The notes under the pieces: model-generated
What the model saw: only the letters and a program-made list of their open reading frames with translations
What the model was told of the DNA's origin: nothing
Databases searched by the model: none
Translations under genes and position numbers: made by a program
NCBI GenBank assembly: GCA_964006375.1
Contig: OZ023268.1
Span: forward strand, 86,166,858 to 86,230,857
From: Tillus elongatus
Lineage: Eukaryota > Arthropoda > Insecta > Coleoptera > Cleridae
Length of the DNA: 64,000 nucleotides
Reading direction: 5' to 3'
Part shown: positions 1 through 13,000 of the stretch, in pieces
Numbering within the stretch: the first letter of the stretch is position 1
Layout of the letters: the number at the start of each line of letters is the position of its first letter

Positions 1-83
1 TTCCACTCTGAAACATCAGATTCTTCAAATGTGCCCTATGCCTAAATGTACACTAATTAGACCAATTTAGATATGTATAGATA

Positions 84-428
84 TGTAACAGTTCAGTGGT
101 ACGGAGGTGTACCTCTGAACCGAGAGGTACCGGGTTCGATTTCCAGGGTTTCCCTTTCACTTTTTCGGTACATAATGTACAATAAATTTCAACCAAGGTT
201 GTGGTATTGTATTTAAGCAAGTTGAATGTCTGCACGTTCCGCCCTTCGGAGGGGACGTAAAGCCGTCGGTCCCGTGTCCATGCGATGTTGGGCACGTTAA
301 AGATCCCTACCCTCCTTACAAAAAGGCAGGGGTTCAGCAAAATTTCCAGGATAGTGAGGTGAAACTGCCCCCTGGCATCGGTGATTGGCCATAGTCGCGG
401 AAATAGACCGACGTTTAAGAAAAAAAAT
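84..428 (+). repeat. tRNA-derived SINE, copy 1
   Basis: The head looks like a tRNA-type RNA polymerase III promoter: an A-box-like stretch (TTCAGTGGTA) followed about 45 bp later by a B box (GGTTCGATTTCC). A family-specific body follows and ends in an A-rich tail near 420-428. The same body recurs at 4294-4640 (minus) and, shortened, at 12325-12596 (plus), so this is a dispersed family and not a functional tRNA. A direct repeat resembling ATGTATAG flanks it. Boundaries are good to about 10 bp. Confidence 0.75.
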
Positions 429-559
429 ATGTATGTATAGGAAGATAAGACTTATCTGAGGTACCAACGTAAGCAGAAGCCCAGGTGATTCGGATATTGG
501 GTTCTCAATCGTATTGTCCCATGTGCATTTTAGAATAGCCTGTGGCACATTAGATAATC

Positions 560-2137
560 TTTTTTTTATAATTTGGACAACACACCACGAGGGCTTACAG
601 CCTAAATACTATTGTACCGTGGGTGTCGACAAGGAGGAAAGAGGCAACTTGTTAATTCTGGACTTGAAGGTTTGGAGGTTCAGGGGAGAAGGAAAAACGT
701 GTCGGCAAGGAATTCCACAACTTGGATGTCCTCGGGACAAAAGTGCGGGCATAACAAGATGTTCTGTCTGGTGACCTGGACAGTAAAAGGGTGCATTCGC
801 TCTGTTCCCCTGGTAGATCTGTTGGGGGCAGCAGGTGGAGGAACTATGGAAGAAAGCTCCTCTGAGCAGTGCCCGTGCAGATATCTATAAAAGAGAGAGA
901 GGTCACCAACGGCACGTCGGTGGGCAAGGGATGGCAGCCTTTGGGTGAGGGTAGGGTCTCCGATGAGACATATAGCTCTCTTCTGAATGGAGTCCAGGAT
1001 AGCGAGTGTAGAAGCGGCAGCAGCACCCCAGATGTGGGAGCAGTATTCGAGGTTTGGTCTTATTTGTTAAGTGTATAAAGTATAGAGATTAGCTGGTGAA
1101 AAGTATTTGCGAGCCCGAAAGAGGAAACCTAATTTCTTAGCACCCGCTTCTGCAATTGATGTGACATGTTGGTGCCAATTGAGATTTCGATCCACAGAGA
1201 TGCCAACAAGTGAAAAAGGACTCATTACTTTGAATAACTTGGTTGTTTATTGTGATGGGTCTAGGGCTGGTGTATCTCTTATGAGAAAGAAAGCAAGACT
1301 GTGATTTGGTGGCGTTGAATTGTACAAGATTTCTACTTCCTCAGTCTAATATTTTTTGGAGATCCACAGAGATAGAACCCTCCATGAGTCTGCGATCCTC
1401 ATCTACTTGGACTAGAGAGACAGGCTTAGAATATTGTATATTTGAGTGGAGGGTGCTGTCGTCCGCGTAACTGTGAACGGGGTTGGATGTGCTAGAAAGG
1501 AGGTCATTGATGTGGAGAAGAAACAAAGTAGGGGCTAAAACTGAACCTTGAGGAACTCCTGCATTAATTGGATACAGTTTAGAGGAATACGACAACAGAA
1601 ATGCTCCGGTTGGAGAGGAAATTTGCTGTCCAGGTACAGAGTTTCGGTGGTAGGCCATAGGCCGGTAGTTTATTAAGCAGCGCTGCGTGCCAGACCTGCT
1701 CGAATGCTTTGGATATGTATAGAGCGACAATCTGGGATTCGCCGTGTAGTTCCATAGACTTGTTCCAAGAATGGGTGACAAAGGAAAGGAGGTCGGCAGT
1801 TGATCTGCGCTGACGGAATCCATACTGCCTGTCGTGGATTAGACTGTGTTTTTCAAGAAATTTTAGTAATTCGGTGTTTATATACTTTTCCATCACTTTA
1901 GAGATGACTGAAAGGAGAGAAATAGGCCTGTAGTTGCTAGGAAGCGCTTTCGATCCTTTCTTGGGGACGGGTTGTACTCGAGCAGTTTTCCAGTTACTAG
2001 GGAATATGCCTCTATTGTAAGATGTCTGAAACAGACGAGTCAGGACAGGAGCAAGTTCTGGTGCGCATTTTTTGAGAACAATTGCTGGGATCTCGTCAAG
2101 GCCAAAGGCTTTCCTGGTATTAAGAGAAGAGAGCATC
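560..2137 (-). mobile_element. Non-LTR retrotransposon family A, copy 1 (5'-truncated, broken RT)
   Basis: Reading leftward, this is the C-terminal two thirds of a LINE reverse transcriptase matching copy 4 at 43302-45444. Visible motifs include a [12 protein letters not shown] block, [10 protein letters not shown], a YISKAF block, [11 protein letters not shown] and YADDSTLH. Relative to copy 4 an 8-nt deletion near 1590 (after the ISVVV codons) shifts the frame, so the RT reads in two overlapping frames. The left end carries the shared 3' end (GTACGATAGTATTTAGGCTGTAAGCC-type, degenerate here) and an oligo-A remnant. Similarity to copy 4 stops at about 2137. Probably CR1/Jockey group; the clade call is inference. 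Confidence 0.85.
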
Positions 2138-3472
2138 CGATTTATTTAGCGGTGTAGCGGTGAGGTTTGTTAGTTTGTTCACAATATACGGTGGCCTATG
2201 GATAAAATGAGGTGTTCATGTTATACAGGGTTTTCGTTATCCTATATTCACACTATCAAGTGTCTACTGCATTTAATGATTTAGTCGTGGTCAGTGTTTC
2301 TAATTTACGGAATGTCACACAGTTTCAGTAAGTTTCCATAGTGAATTGATACAAAAAAAAATTCAAATGCTTTGGGGTGAATCATTTAGAAAAATCGGGT
2401 ACTTAAATTTAACTTAAATAAGTGTAAACAGGTCTAATGATATGCTTAAGAGATAAAGTAAGTTGCGATTGTATTACAAAACCGATGAAAATTAGCTACT
2501 ATAACTCACATGTTGCGTCCCGACTTTGTGTGTTAATGACTGTTAAAAACTGTTAGACTGTAAAAAACATAAAAATACTCGTGTGTCAGCTTTTAATAAT
2601 AGTTATGCCAATTTTTGCTACTAAAAGCCATACAGTGCAAAAGTTCAACTGAGAAGCATTTCTGAGTCATAACTAATATTACTAGACAAAACTGCAGAAA
2701 AAGTTTAAAAGTAGTAAGCTGAAAACATCTGCTTTTCATCTACATTTATTAATGTTTTTAGTTCCAAATATATACACTTAACCTTTAAGGCATATACAAG
2801 TAAATTTTCAAGCAAAAGCACTATTATTTTCTTCCCTGCTCATGTGATTTAAATACCATCAACTTTGCTAGTTAAATTTAGTCAAAGTATCAAAGTTACG
2901 CATCCAAGTATAACTGAAATAAATACAACAACTCCCTAGGTAACTAGCTTCAAAATGTTAACTACACTGCTATTTCAAAACAAAGGATTACGCTTTAAAC
3001 AAAAAACATTCGAATACATGGATCACTCTATGAGGATGTTCAGAATTGCATTCAGTGCGACTTTACTTAAAGTATTCACTACAAAATTCTGAATACCCTC
3101 AAGCTTAAAACAAAATTTTAGACAACAAATTAGGTCATGTCATAATCTATGTGGCTGAGAAGTCACATATTATACATTGAAAACTAAATATTAGCTCTTT
3201 TAATCACCAGACGTCAGCCATGAAGTAAATAGTAAATAAAACATTTATGCTTACTACAAACCATATCACATTGAAATCAATGCTTATACGTATAAACAAA
3301 AATATATTTACAGATGAAAATGATCGAGAACTTATTAAGATAACCTGTCGAAACTTAAACTTTAGTCAAGATTAAATATTATAGATCCTTCTGTTATATC
3401 ATATAATTGCATGTTAAAAAAAATAATCAACATTTTAATATAATACACTTTGAGCTTAATTTTAAAATTGTA
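2138..3472. other. AT-rich non-coding stretch downstream of SZRD1 stop
   Basis: No convincing ORF. It lies just 3' of the SZRD1 stop codon, so its right part is probably the 3' UTR. Around 2490-2535 there is a half-copy of the terminal sequence of the MITE at 14843-15160 (a CAWSTGNGTTATRGTAG-like stretch followed by AATTTTCAT, read on the minus strand). I see nothing else I can name. Confidence 0.4.
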
Positions 3473-3572
3473 CTATCTACGTATATTGAAACCTTTTGTA
3501 CCATCGGGGCCTTTAGGCATTCTTATCACATTTTCTATATCTAGCGGTCTTGATTTATTTTGTATACTAATT
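3473..3572 (-). CDS. SZRD1: SZRD1 exon 4 (last coding exon)
   Basis: Acceptor CTTTTCAG is immediately upstream (3573-3580). The exon completes an Arg codon split after AG and encodes ISIQNKSRPLDIEN followed by the conserved IRMPKGPDGTKGFNIRR tail and TAG at 3473-3475. It is too short to stand out as an ORF and was found from the conserved GPDGTKGF block. Confidence 0.92.
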
Positions 3573-6500
3573 CTGAAAAGCAAACAATAATTAGTCAGAC
3601 AACTACAAGGTATTACGATTTCAAGTCAGAACTGTAAAATTTCAATCTAATGTAGACAAGCATTGTTTTACAAGAGTCACATTTATTTAATTTATAAAAA
3701 TACACTTAGCTATCACGGAGACTAGCCTAAATATTAACATCCTTTTAAAAGGACAGTCGGTTATGTTGCTGCTCTCATTGACAGAGTTTACTAGGCTCCA
3801 ACAGTTGAATAGTTGTGTCAACGTATGGGTTCACCAGTCCCGCTGAGTTTCTGTGGAGCTCAACTGTTGCCGATTTGTCAAAGCAGAATGACAGACAAAC
3901 TTTACAAAATAGCGCTTGAAATCAAGAGTGTGTTCATCAGTCTCAAACTGCTGTAATATATCGGTAATCAGCACATGAGCGCTTAAACTCAGCTGTTGGT
4001 TCTGGTGAACTCAGCGATTATTTCAACTACTTAAACTATTGGTACAGAGATGGCACCATAATCATCAAGTTTTAGCTATTTATGATGCATTATAGTGGTT
4101 TGTGGCAGAATTTAAGTTACTAGTCCGGAAAATTGTTGTGTTTTAAGTTTTTTCCAACAGTATCATGGACAAATGGACGTATTACTATCTTGTTATGAGT
4201 TATATATTTTATGTAGTTTGAAAATAGTACTCAACATAGCACAGCTGTCCCAAAGCAATGTGTTTAGTGTTCATCTAAGTACTTGACACACTTTTTTTTC
4301 TTTAACGTCGGTCTATTTCCGCGACTATGGCCAATCACCGACGCCAGAGAGAAGTTTCACCTCACTATCCTGGAAATTTTGCAGAACCCCTGCCTTTCTG
4401 TAAGGAAGGTAGGGCCCTTTAACGTACCCAACATCGCATGACACGGGACCGACGACTTTACACCCCCTCCGAAGGACGGAATGTGCGGACACTCAACTTG
4501 CTCAAATACAAAGCCAGAACCTTGGTTGATGTTAATTTTACAGTATGTACTGAAAAAGTGAAAGGGGAACCCTGGGAATCAAACCCAGTACCCTTCGCTT
4601 CAGAGGGACACGTTCTTACCACTGAACTACTGAGGCACTCCTTGAAACACTTCTGGGCTTAGGATCAGTTTTTGAAACCAGTTCTTAGTGCTTCGAGCAC
4701 TTCATAAAAAGACTTAGTGCTTAGTAATCCCGAAAATAGCTCCTTTACTCTTTGAGTACTTCCGAGCACTGTAAATCCTTGCAAATACTTAGGGTATTGC
4801 TGATTTATAACCAACAGCATAAAACATTAAAAATATGAACTTTTTTGCCAGCCTGTATAATGTAAAAACCTCATTTGGACAAAACATCGTCAGGTTAGGA
4901 AAAAAGTAAAGTAAATAAGCTTTCAAACCACGCAAGGCCCATCAAAATTCGTCAACATGTTACCAAATTACAGTGCTTTTAAAATATCGCTATTGTTTTG
5001 CCCTAGACCCATCACAATGAACAAAAGTTATTCAAAGTAATGAATCCATTTCACTTGTTGGCATTTCTGTGGATTGAATTGGCACCAAAATGTCACATCA
5101 ATTGCAGAAGCAGCTGCTAAGAAATTAGGTTTCCTCTTCCGGGCTCACAAATACTTTTCACCAGCTAATCTCTATACCTTATATACTTCACAAATAAGAC
5201 CAAACCTCGAATACTGCTCCCACATCTGGGGTGCTGCTGCCGCTTTTACACTCGCTATCCTGGACTCCATTCAGAAGAGAGCTATACGTCTCATCGGTGA
5301 CCCTACCCTCACCCAAAGGCTGCCATCCCTTGCCCACTGACGTGCCTTTCTCTCTTTTATAGATAGCTGCACGGGCACTGATCAGAGGAGCTTTCTTCCA
5401 TAGTTCCTCCACCTGCTGCCCCCAACACATCTACCAGGGGAACAGAGCGAATGCACCCTTTTACTGTCCAGGTTACCAGACATAGAACATCTTGTTATGC
5501 CCGCTCTTTTGTCCCGAGGACTTCCAAGTTGTGGAATTCCTTGCCGGCACATGTTTTTCCTTCTCCCCCGAACCTCCTTTCCTTCTCCCCCGAACCTCCA
5601 AACCTTCAAGTCCAGAATTAACAAGTTGCCCCTTTCCTCCTTGTCGACACCCACGGTACGATAGTATTTAGGCTGTAAGCCCTCATGGTGTTGTTGAAAT
5701 AATTTTTTTTTAATTAAAAAAAAGTATAAAATGCCAAAAGGTCTTAATAAAAAAAACTGGTGAAAACGTCTGGAGATGTTGATGTTAACTCACTTATTAT
5801 CCATAATGAGAGATGATACATTTTTTTCAAAAAAATGGCAGACAATGAAACTTTTTAACGTTTACACAGCTTTATTTTACACTCAGTATAAGTATAATAT
5901 GAAACTTTAAACTTTTCCAAAAAATTTTATTCTTCTGCCTAATCTAGACCAAGCATTTATTTGTGCAGTGCACCTCACATCAAAAAAAGTCAATTTTTAA
6001 AAAAGTAAGAACTAATTCAAAATGTGCTAAAAATTGCTTTGTCCGATCTTCTTGGCCACTTTATATGAACGTTATTAAATTTTCTAATTTTGATAATCAC
6101 AAGATTAAACTTTTAGCTGAGTTTTGTCATGGATACATTGCTCTAATTTGAGATTGTGCCAGTATATTTCAGAAGAATTCAAATTAAAACATGATTCTTA
6201 AAGAATTTGTTCTGATGATAAAGGAATCTAAATTATAAAAATTAATTCGGAAAAGATAAAAGTGAAATAATGAAATCAACTCTACAAAATGAGGGCAATA
6301 CAGAATTTAGATAAGACATGCATTGCAGTATTAATAATAATAATGAGAATAATGTTTATTGGTCTTTGTGCTACAAAATCCAGTAGATAAGACATGTGAG
6401 GAGTAGATAAAAATGTAAGAAAACAAAAACAAAACAAAAATCATAGACCACAGACATCTAAGTCTACAAAAATAAAAACCAAAATCTTATAATGTCCAAA

Positions 6501-7646
6501 ATTTTAAAACATCTAACAAACAATCTTTCAAAATTTGAACAACATTCAATTTTTTGTGACAGAATATAATAGAATAGAATAACTTTATTAGCCACAAGAT
6601 CACACAAAAATGAAATTGGCCAGTCAAGATAAAAAATCATACATAAAGCACATGTAAATGTGAAACTAAAAATTAACAAAAATACATACACATCTAAAAC
6701 ACACAATATCTGCCTATCACTAAAACAGTGGATCACCTGGCCATCGAGAATCTCAACTGCGGCACTGCATTAAAATATTCATCTGTTCTGTATAGACAAG
6801 CCTCTATTAAAAAATCTCTAATAATTGTTGGGAATTTATTAATAGGTTCATTTCTCAACCACCTTGGGAGTGCATTGAAAAAGTCGACCCTAACCGTTTT
6901 AGTTTTATTTATCCGATGCCTCGGTTGGATTAAATTATCTTTATGTCTGGTGTTATAACAATGCACTTCAGCATATGTGTCAAAACTCTTCCTGTTCTCT
7001 CTCACCACCAGCAATTGTCTGCAAATCACCAATGAGTATAGTGACATTATGTTAAGTTCCTGAAAGATGGGTTTACAGTGAGCACAGCAACCCGCCCCGA
7101 CAACACCTCTGACAGCTGCTTTCTGCAACACAAAGAGTCTATCCAAGTGCACACTCGCTGCATTTCCCCATGCAAGCAAACAGTAATTCAGACGTGAGTA
7201 AAACAACCCATAATAGGTGATCAAAGCTGCCTCAGGTCCAGCCATTGCAGAAATCTTACGCACTGCATACACTGATGAGGCTAGCCTACCAGCCAACGAG
7301 TCTGTTTGGCTCTTCCATACAACAGCAGGGTCGATGTTGAGACCAAGAAAATTCCTAGCAGTGTTCGACTCATTAGAAGTGACCCTGGCATGAAAACTGA
7401 TTAAAGCTGTCTTATCCTCATTGAGGAACAGTTCATTTAATGAAAACTGATTAAAGCTGTCTTATCCTCATTGAGGAACAGTTCATTATCATTAAACCAA
7501 GCTCTCGCCTCACGAAGAACATTGTCCACAGTCTTATTGACATCACTACCAGCATTACCAGTGATAATAAAAGTTGTGTCATCTGCAAAGAGGGCTGCTG
7601 CTATCCTGCTCTGTTGGATGCCATCAGGAATGTTAGGAGGAAGATC

Positions 7647-7726
<80 letters not shown>

Positions 7727-9927
7727 AAGAGAAGTGGCCCCAGTATAGAACCCTGAGGCACCCCTCTATGAATGTATCCCACTTCACTGTATTTCCCACC
7801 ATGAAAAACTCTCTGTGTTCTATTATCAAGGTATGACTGCAGCAACTCCAGACAGGCTCCCCTAATACCATAATGACTCAACGTTGTCAAACATATTTCG
7901 TGCGAGACACAATCAAATGTCTTTGTTAAGTCTGCAAAAACTGCACAGCACTGTTTTCTCTATTCAAAAGCACAATTTACAATCTCTAAAAGATTCTATA
8001 TCTCATCCATGGTGCTGCATCTCTTGCGAAAACCATACTGATGTTCATAGAGTAGATGGTTATCTTCAAAGTAACTATAAAGTTGTTGGAAAATAAGGAA
8101 TTCGAAGATTTTTGAGAGTATTGGCAAAACTGAAACCTGCCTAAAATTGCCAGGATCATTGCAGTCCCCCTTCTTGAAAAACGCAAGTACCTTCGCACAC
8201 TGCATCAACGCAGGGAAACAATCCTGCGTAATACAGAGATTAAAGATATGTGTCAGTGGCAGAGTAATAAAATCTCCAGACCTCTTAGGGCATACGAGTT
8301 CATACCAAATATATCCTTTGACGTTGTATTTTTAAGTTTATTGATAGCATTCCTGACATCCTCCTCAACAACTGGTTTCATGAAAAAAGAGTTCGCAGGA
8401 CTTTGAATCCCAGAGAAATAAGATTCCGGAGAATTTAATTTATTTCCCACTGCATTATTTACCAACCTCTCTGCATGGGATGTAAAAAATTCATTGAATG
8501 TATTTGCTGATATATTAGTTTCAGATTTCAAGATCTTACTTCTACCTGTTTCACGATTTATAATTTGCCAAATTGTTTTTGATTTATTGTCAGACTTTTG
8601 GATAGCTTCAGTTGCCGTCTTAGCTCTCGACTGCCTCAAAAGCAAATTATATTTGGTCCTTATTTCTCCATAAAGCTGTTTATTCAATGGTGAAGGATGC
8701 ATCTTATAAACATCATGTAAGAACAATACTTGCTCCTTTAACTCCCTTTGCTCGGATGCGTTACTATCCTCAATACTCGATTGTTTCACCACCCACCTAC
8801 GACGCACCAACGGGAAACTGTTCTCAAAATGATACCAAAAGATATCAAAAAAAGAGCTATAGGCATCCTCTGCAGAATCAGTGGCAAATAACCCCTGCCA
8901 ATTCTCGGAAGCCAATGATTGTTCAAAATCATTGAAACTATGCTGGCCCTATGACCTCCTCCACTCTACATCCTGGAGCTGTGTAGCATCAATTCTGTAT
9001 TCCAAAAACTGTGCTTCATGATCAGAGGCAATTACCGGTAGGACTCCGGCACTCATAAAATCAAAATCAACAAAAATGTTATCGATGCAGCCGCTGCACC
9101 CATTAAACTGTCTAGTAGGAGAGAACACAGTCTGCTGAAGGCCAAAAGACTGAAACAACTGTATTAAGTTGTTCTTATTATCATTGTCTATCAACAGCTG
9201 TGTATTAAAATCTCCCCCAAGTGCAATTTTGCAATTGTTATACTTATTGTTACAATACTGAAGTGCCTGATTAAGAATATCCAAAAATTGCCCATACAAG
9301 CCACCGGGTGGTCTGTACACCACAATTGAAATGAGCCTCTCAACTTTTTTGTATAAACTGCTGTTAACTCACATACTTTCTCAACGCTAAGATCTCTAAT
9401 ATACTTTATCTCCTGACCAAAAAGTGAATTATGTATATAAATTCCCACACCTCCATGCGAGAAAGTCGAACGACACAATAAACCTACCTGGTGAAAGTTA
9501 TTTATTGTGTAAATAGACGCCTCTGCCTGACACAACCAGTGTTTCGTAAGCATAACTACCCTTGCATTTTTTATCTCGTTGACCATGTGATCCAATATAA
9601 AAATCTTATTTCTAAGACACTGAACATTCCGGTGAACAATACATATCCTGTTGTAACACTCAGACTGAGACACACATACTCCTATGTTTCCAGTTCTTTC
9701 AATGTTTTCTGCTGAAAATTTACACCTTCCTTATGGTTCTTTGGAAAATAGTATCTATCAACCAGAATTCCTGAAGGCCAGAACTCCAGAGAGCTTACCA
9801 CATCATAAAACTGCACTGGAACCCCCAATCGAAAAGATGCAACCCTTATTATATAGTATCATCAACTTTGTTAAGATGAAGTTTTATTGAAAATTTTTCA
9901 ACTCTCACATAAAAATATTTATTGAAC

Positions 9928-10017
<90 letters not shown>

Positions 10018-13000
10018 ATGCCACAAATATTCGGCAACTATTCAGTATCAGCCGCTTTTTTTAATATTCGGTATTCAGCCGAATACTGCTGACTTTTCAG
10101 GTGAATACCGAATACCAAATCATGAAGAAAAAAACCACATAATAATAAAAAATGTTTTTTAGTCACAAATTATTGCTTCCATACTTAAAATCTATCAGTG
10201 GTAGGTTGTGATGAATGAGAACAATTTCTTTTAGCATTGGTTGGTAGCAAACGATTGCGCTTTTTCTCGTAAACAATACCTGCATCTGAAAATAGCCTCT
10301 CACTATAAACACTACTGCAAGGAGACGATAGATAAATCTTAGCTAATTTTATCAGGCTTGGATACTGCTTTGCGTTGGCTCACCACCACTTGTAAGGGTC
10401 TGCTGTCTGATCTAGACAAACAGTTTTTAAATAGAAATCAATCTCATGTGCAATAGAACTTTTCTCCACATCCTCATCATTTTGCATACTATCTGCAAAC
10501 ACTTCCTCAAAATAGTTCCACTGTCATGTATTTCAATCATTTTATCGTTTTCATTGGTGTTTCTTTTCTTGCTAAGTGGAGAAGAATCACCATCAATACT
10601 ACTAGACTCCACACAACTATTTTTTAGAGCTTCTAAAAGAATTTTTTGTTTCGCGTTTTCCATTTGAATCAATCACAGGAAACTACTTTTAAAACGTGGA
10701 TCAATAAAAATGTAAACCAGATATTTGTTATTAGGTGGTGCAGTTTTGTAAAGCGTTTGGCCAATGGTGATATTTTTTAGTAAAAATGACTATTAGTAAA
10801 ACACTTATAAGCAAATCATGTGTCTCACGATACGATCTACTCGCAAATAAAACAATAACGCCTGCTCTGTCACCTCCGGACACAGCGCAATTGGACAGGT
10901 CTTAACCTGCCACATGCGAAACGCACATACTTACACCGAACATTCGGCCACACTCTTGGGCAAAGCGCCAAATATTCGGTATTCAGCCAAATCACTATTC
11001 GTGACATCTCTAATATATATTTACCTCCACAGTTCAAAGTAGAACTTGAAACTAGTCAGTTTCAGCATGAACATAAAAAATAATATAGTTTCATTGTAAA
11101 TTCTTTCAACTCTTCCAGAAAAATATTTCTTGAACGTCATAAAATAGTACTTATTCATTTCTTTCCATAGTTGAAGTATTTTTAACTAGTGGAGGAAACC
11201 AGATGAAATTGCCACCGTTAACTTTTTTAAATTTAATTAATAACCAATTAAATTACATAATAATACACACTTGAGATTTCACAAAATATATGACTGTGTT
11301 TAAAGGCATAAATCTATGAAATTGCAAATGATATATTGCCATTTCTCAGGAAGGGCTGGGTGCTAGATTTCAAAGTGCTAAGTAATCGCAAACATTTTGT
11401 CATCAAAAGTGCTTAGTGCTCGAAAAATGAAATAACTCTTTTTGGGTGCTTAGTGCTCAAAGCACTTTCCATTAGTGCTTGGAACAGCTCTGCAATATAA
11501 TAATAGCTTACTCATTTCAATCCAGTTAGGTTAGGTTTAATTTTTTATTTGCTGTCTCTCTCAAAACTTTACTGTTCTTTATAAAGGCCAGTGGCTTAGG
11601 ATACTATTGTTTCAGTTATTGTCAAAAACCATTGACGCTGAATGAGTCATTCAGATGGGAAAAAAGAAAGATGATACAAGATTACCAGATGGTCTTCCAG
11701 TTTTACCTAGTGGCAATAAATCAGTTACAAATAAAGACTCCAGTGATGAAGAAAATGTTGTTATTGGCGATTTGCCTGAAAAAATACATATATGGAATTG
11801 TCAAGCCAAACTAATTTTTAACAATAAAGCTGATGGTAACGAAAGTGAAGACAGGGTTCCCACTAAATACAGCATACCAATTTCCCTGACTTTTTCCCGA
11901 TTTCCCTGACTTTTTCCTGATTTCCCTGACATGCCAAATCCTATTTTCCTGACAATCTACCAACACCCCCCCCCCCCCCCCCCCCAAATCTATAACACAC
12001 TACTACTTAATAGGGTAGGTTTTCGCCTCATAGCGGAAAACACAGTTCCCCATAATTACATTTATGAAACATAAACATTTTTCCTTACAAATAAACGAAA
12101 ACGGTATTTTGTACAATTATACACCTATCAGTGTGTTTCAATTATTTATCATAAAACGGAAACAAATAATTTCTCCCTGACAGGGACAGGACTCTGTCAA
12201 TTTCTTTTGACAATTTTTCACTGACAAAAATTTTCCTTCTACAAATTCCCTGATTTTTCCCAGTTTTCCAGATGGGTGGGAACCCTGGAAGATGATAAAC
12301 TTTCCTTAATTACATTTTATTGTAGAGCCTCGGTGGTCCAGTGGTTAGAATGTGAGCCTCTGGACCCAAGGGCACTGGGTCCGATTCCCAGGGTTCCCAT
12401 TTCAATTTTTCAGTACATGCTGTAAAATTAATATAAAGCGAGGTTGTGGCATTGTGTTAGAGCAAGTTGAATGTCTGCATGTTCCACCCTTCAGAGGGCA
12501 CATAAGGCTGGCGTTCCTGTGTACCATGAGATGTTGGTCATGTTAAAGGTAACCAACACCACACCACCACCCCACCCCAGAGAGAAAGGCAGGGGTATAT
12601 AAGAGGCCAAGAAATTATGAATGGATTCAGAAATATAAGTGACCCAACTGGCTGTCCAAGGAGATGCAGATGATATTGACATAACAGTATCACCTTATGA
12701 AGATGGGTGAGGCAGACAGTGAAAACTACAGATACTGTACTGAAGCAGCAGAAACAATATAACATTTGCTATGCAACTGTATGGTTCAGTTCTGCAAAAG
12801 GCTCAAATACCTTGGAGGGGTGTCCTTAACACCGCAGGAAATAGATAAAATAGTGCCCAAAAAGATAGTACACTACACAAAATCTGAACTTTTGGACAAC
12901 TATTAGAAAAAAAAGTGATGCACAAAAGACCCATTGGGGTCGCAGCTGTGAGAGGCCAAAGGTCTATATGACTTATTAAAGAACTGACCAAGTTGCTAAA

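Larger units (their letters stand above)
6561..9680 (-). mobile_element. Non-LTR retrotransposon family B, near full ORF2, frameshifted
   Basis: Order on the minus strand: AP endonuclease (8949-9673; NVQCLRNK near the start, GGDFNTQLL, and a catalytic-type SDHEAQ), a linker (8253-8915), reverse transcriptase (about 7500-8250; [27 protein letters not shown], then NDL and FADDTTF), and a C-terminal domain ending in the SYNTRH-type motif (YNTRHKDNLIQ) at about 6733-7296. The 3' end is an AATAAAGTTATTCTATTCTATT tail near 6565. Several frameshifts mark it as dead. A 72-bp (TA)n tract interrupts the RT between LIYI and NDL. CR1/Jockey-group affinity is inferred from motif spacing. Confidence 0.88.

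Noticed and set aside
96..165. A genuine tRNA gene
   Set aside because: A and B boxes are present, but the cloverleaf does not close and the same head plus a 250-bp body recurs elsewhere, so it is a SINE.
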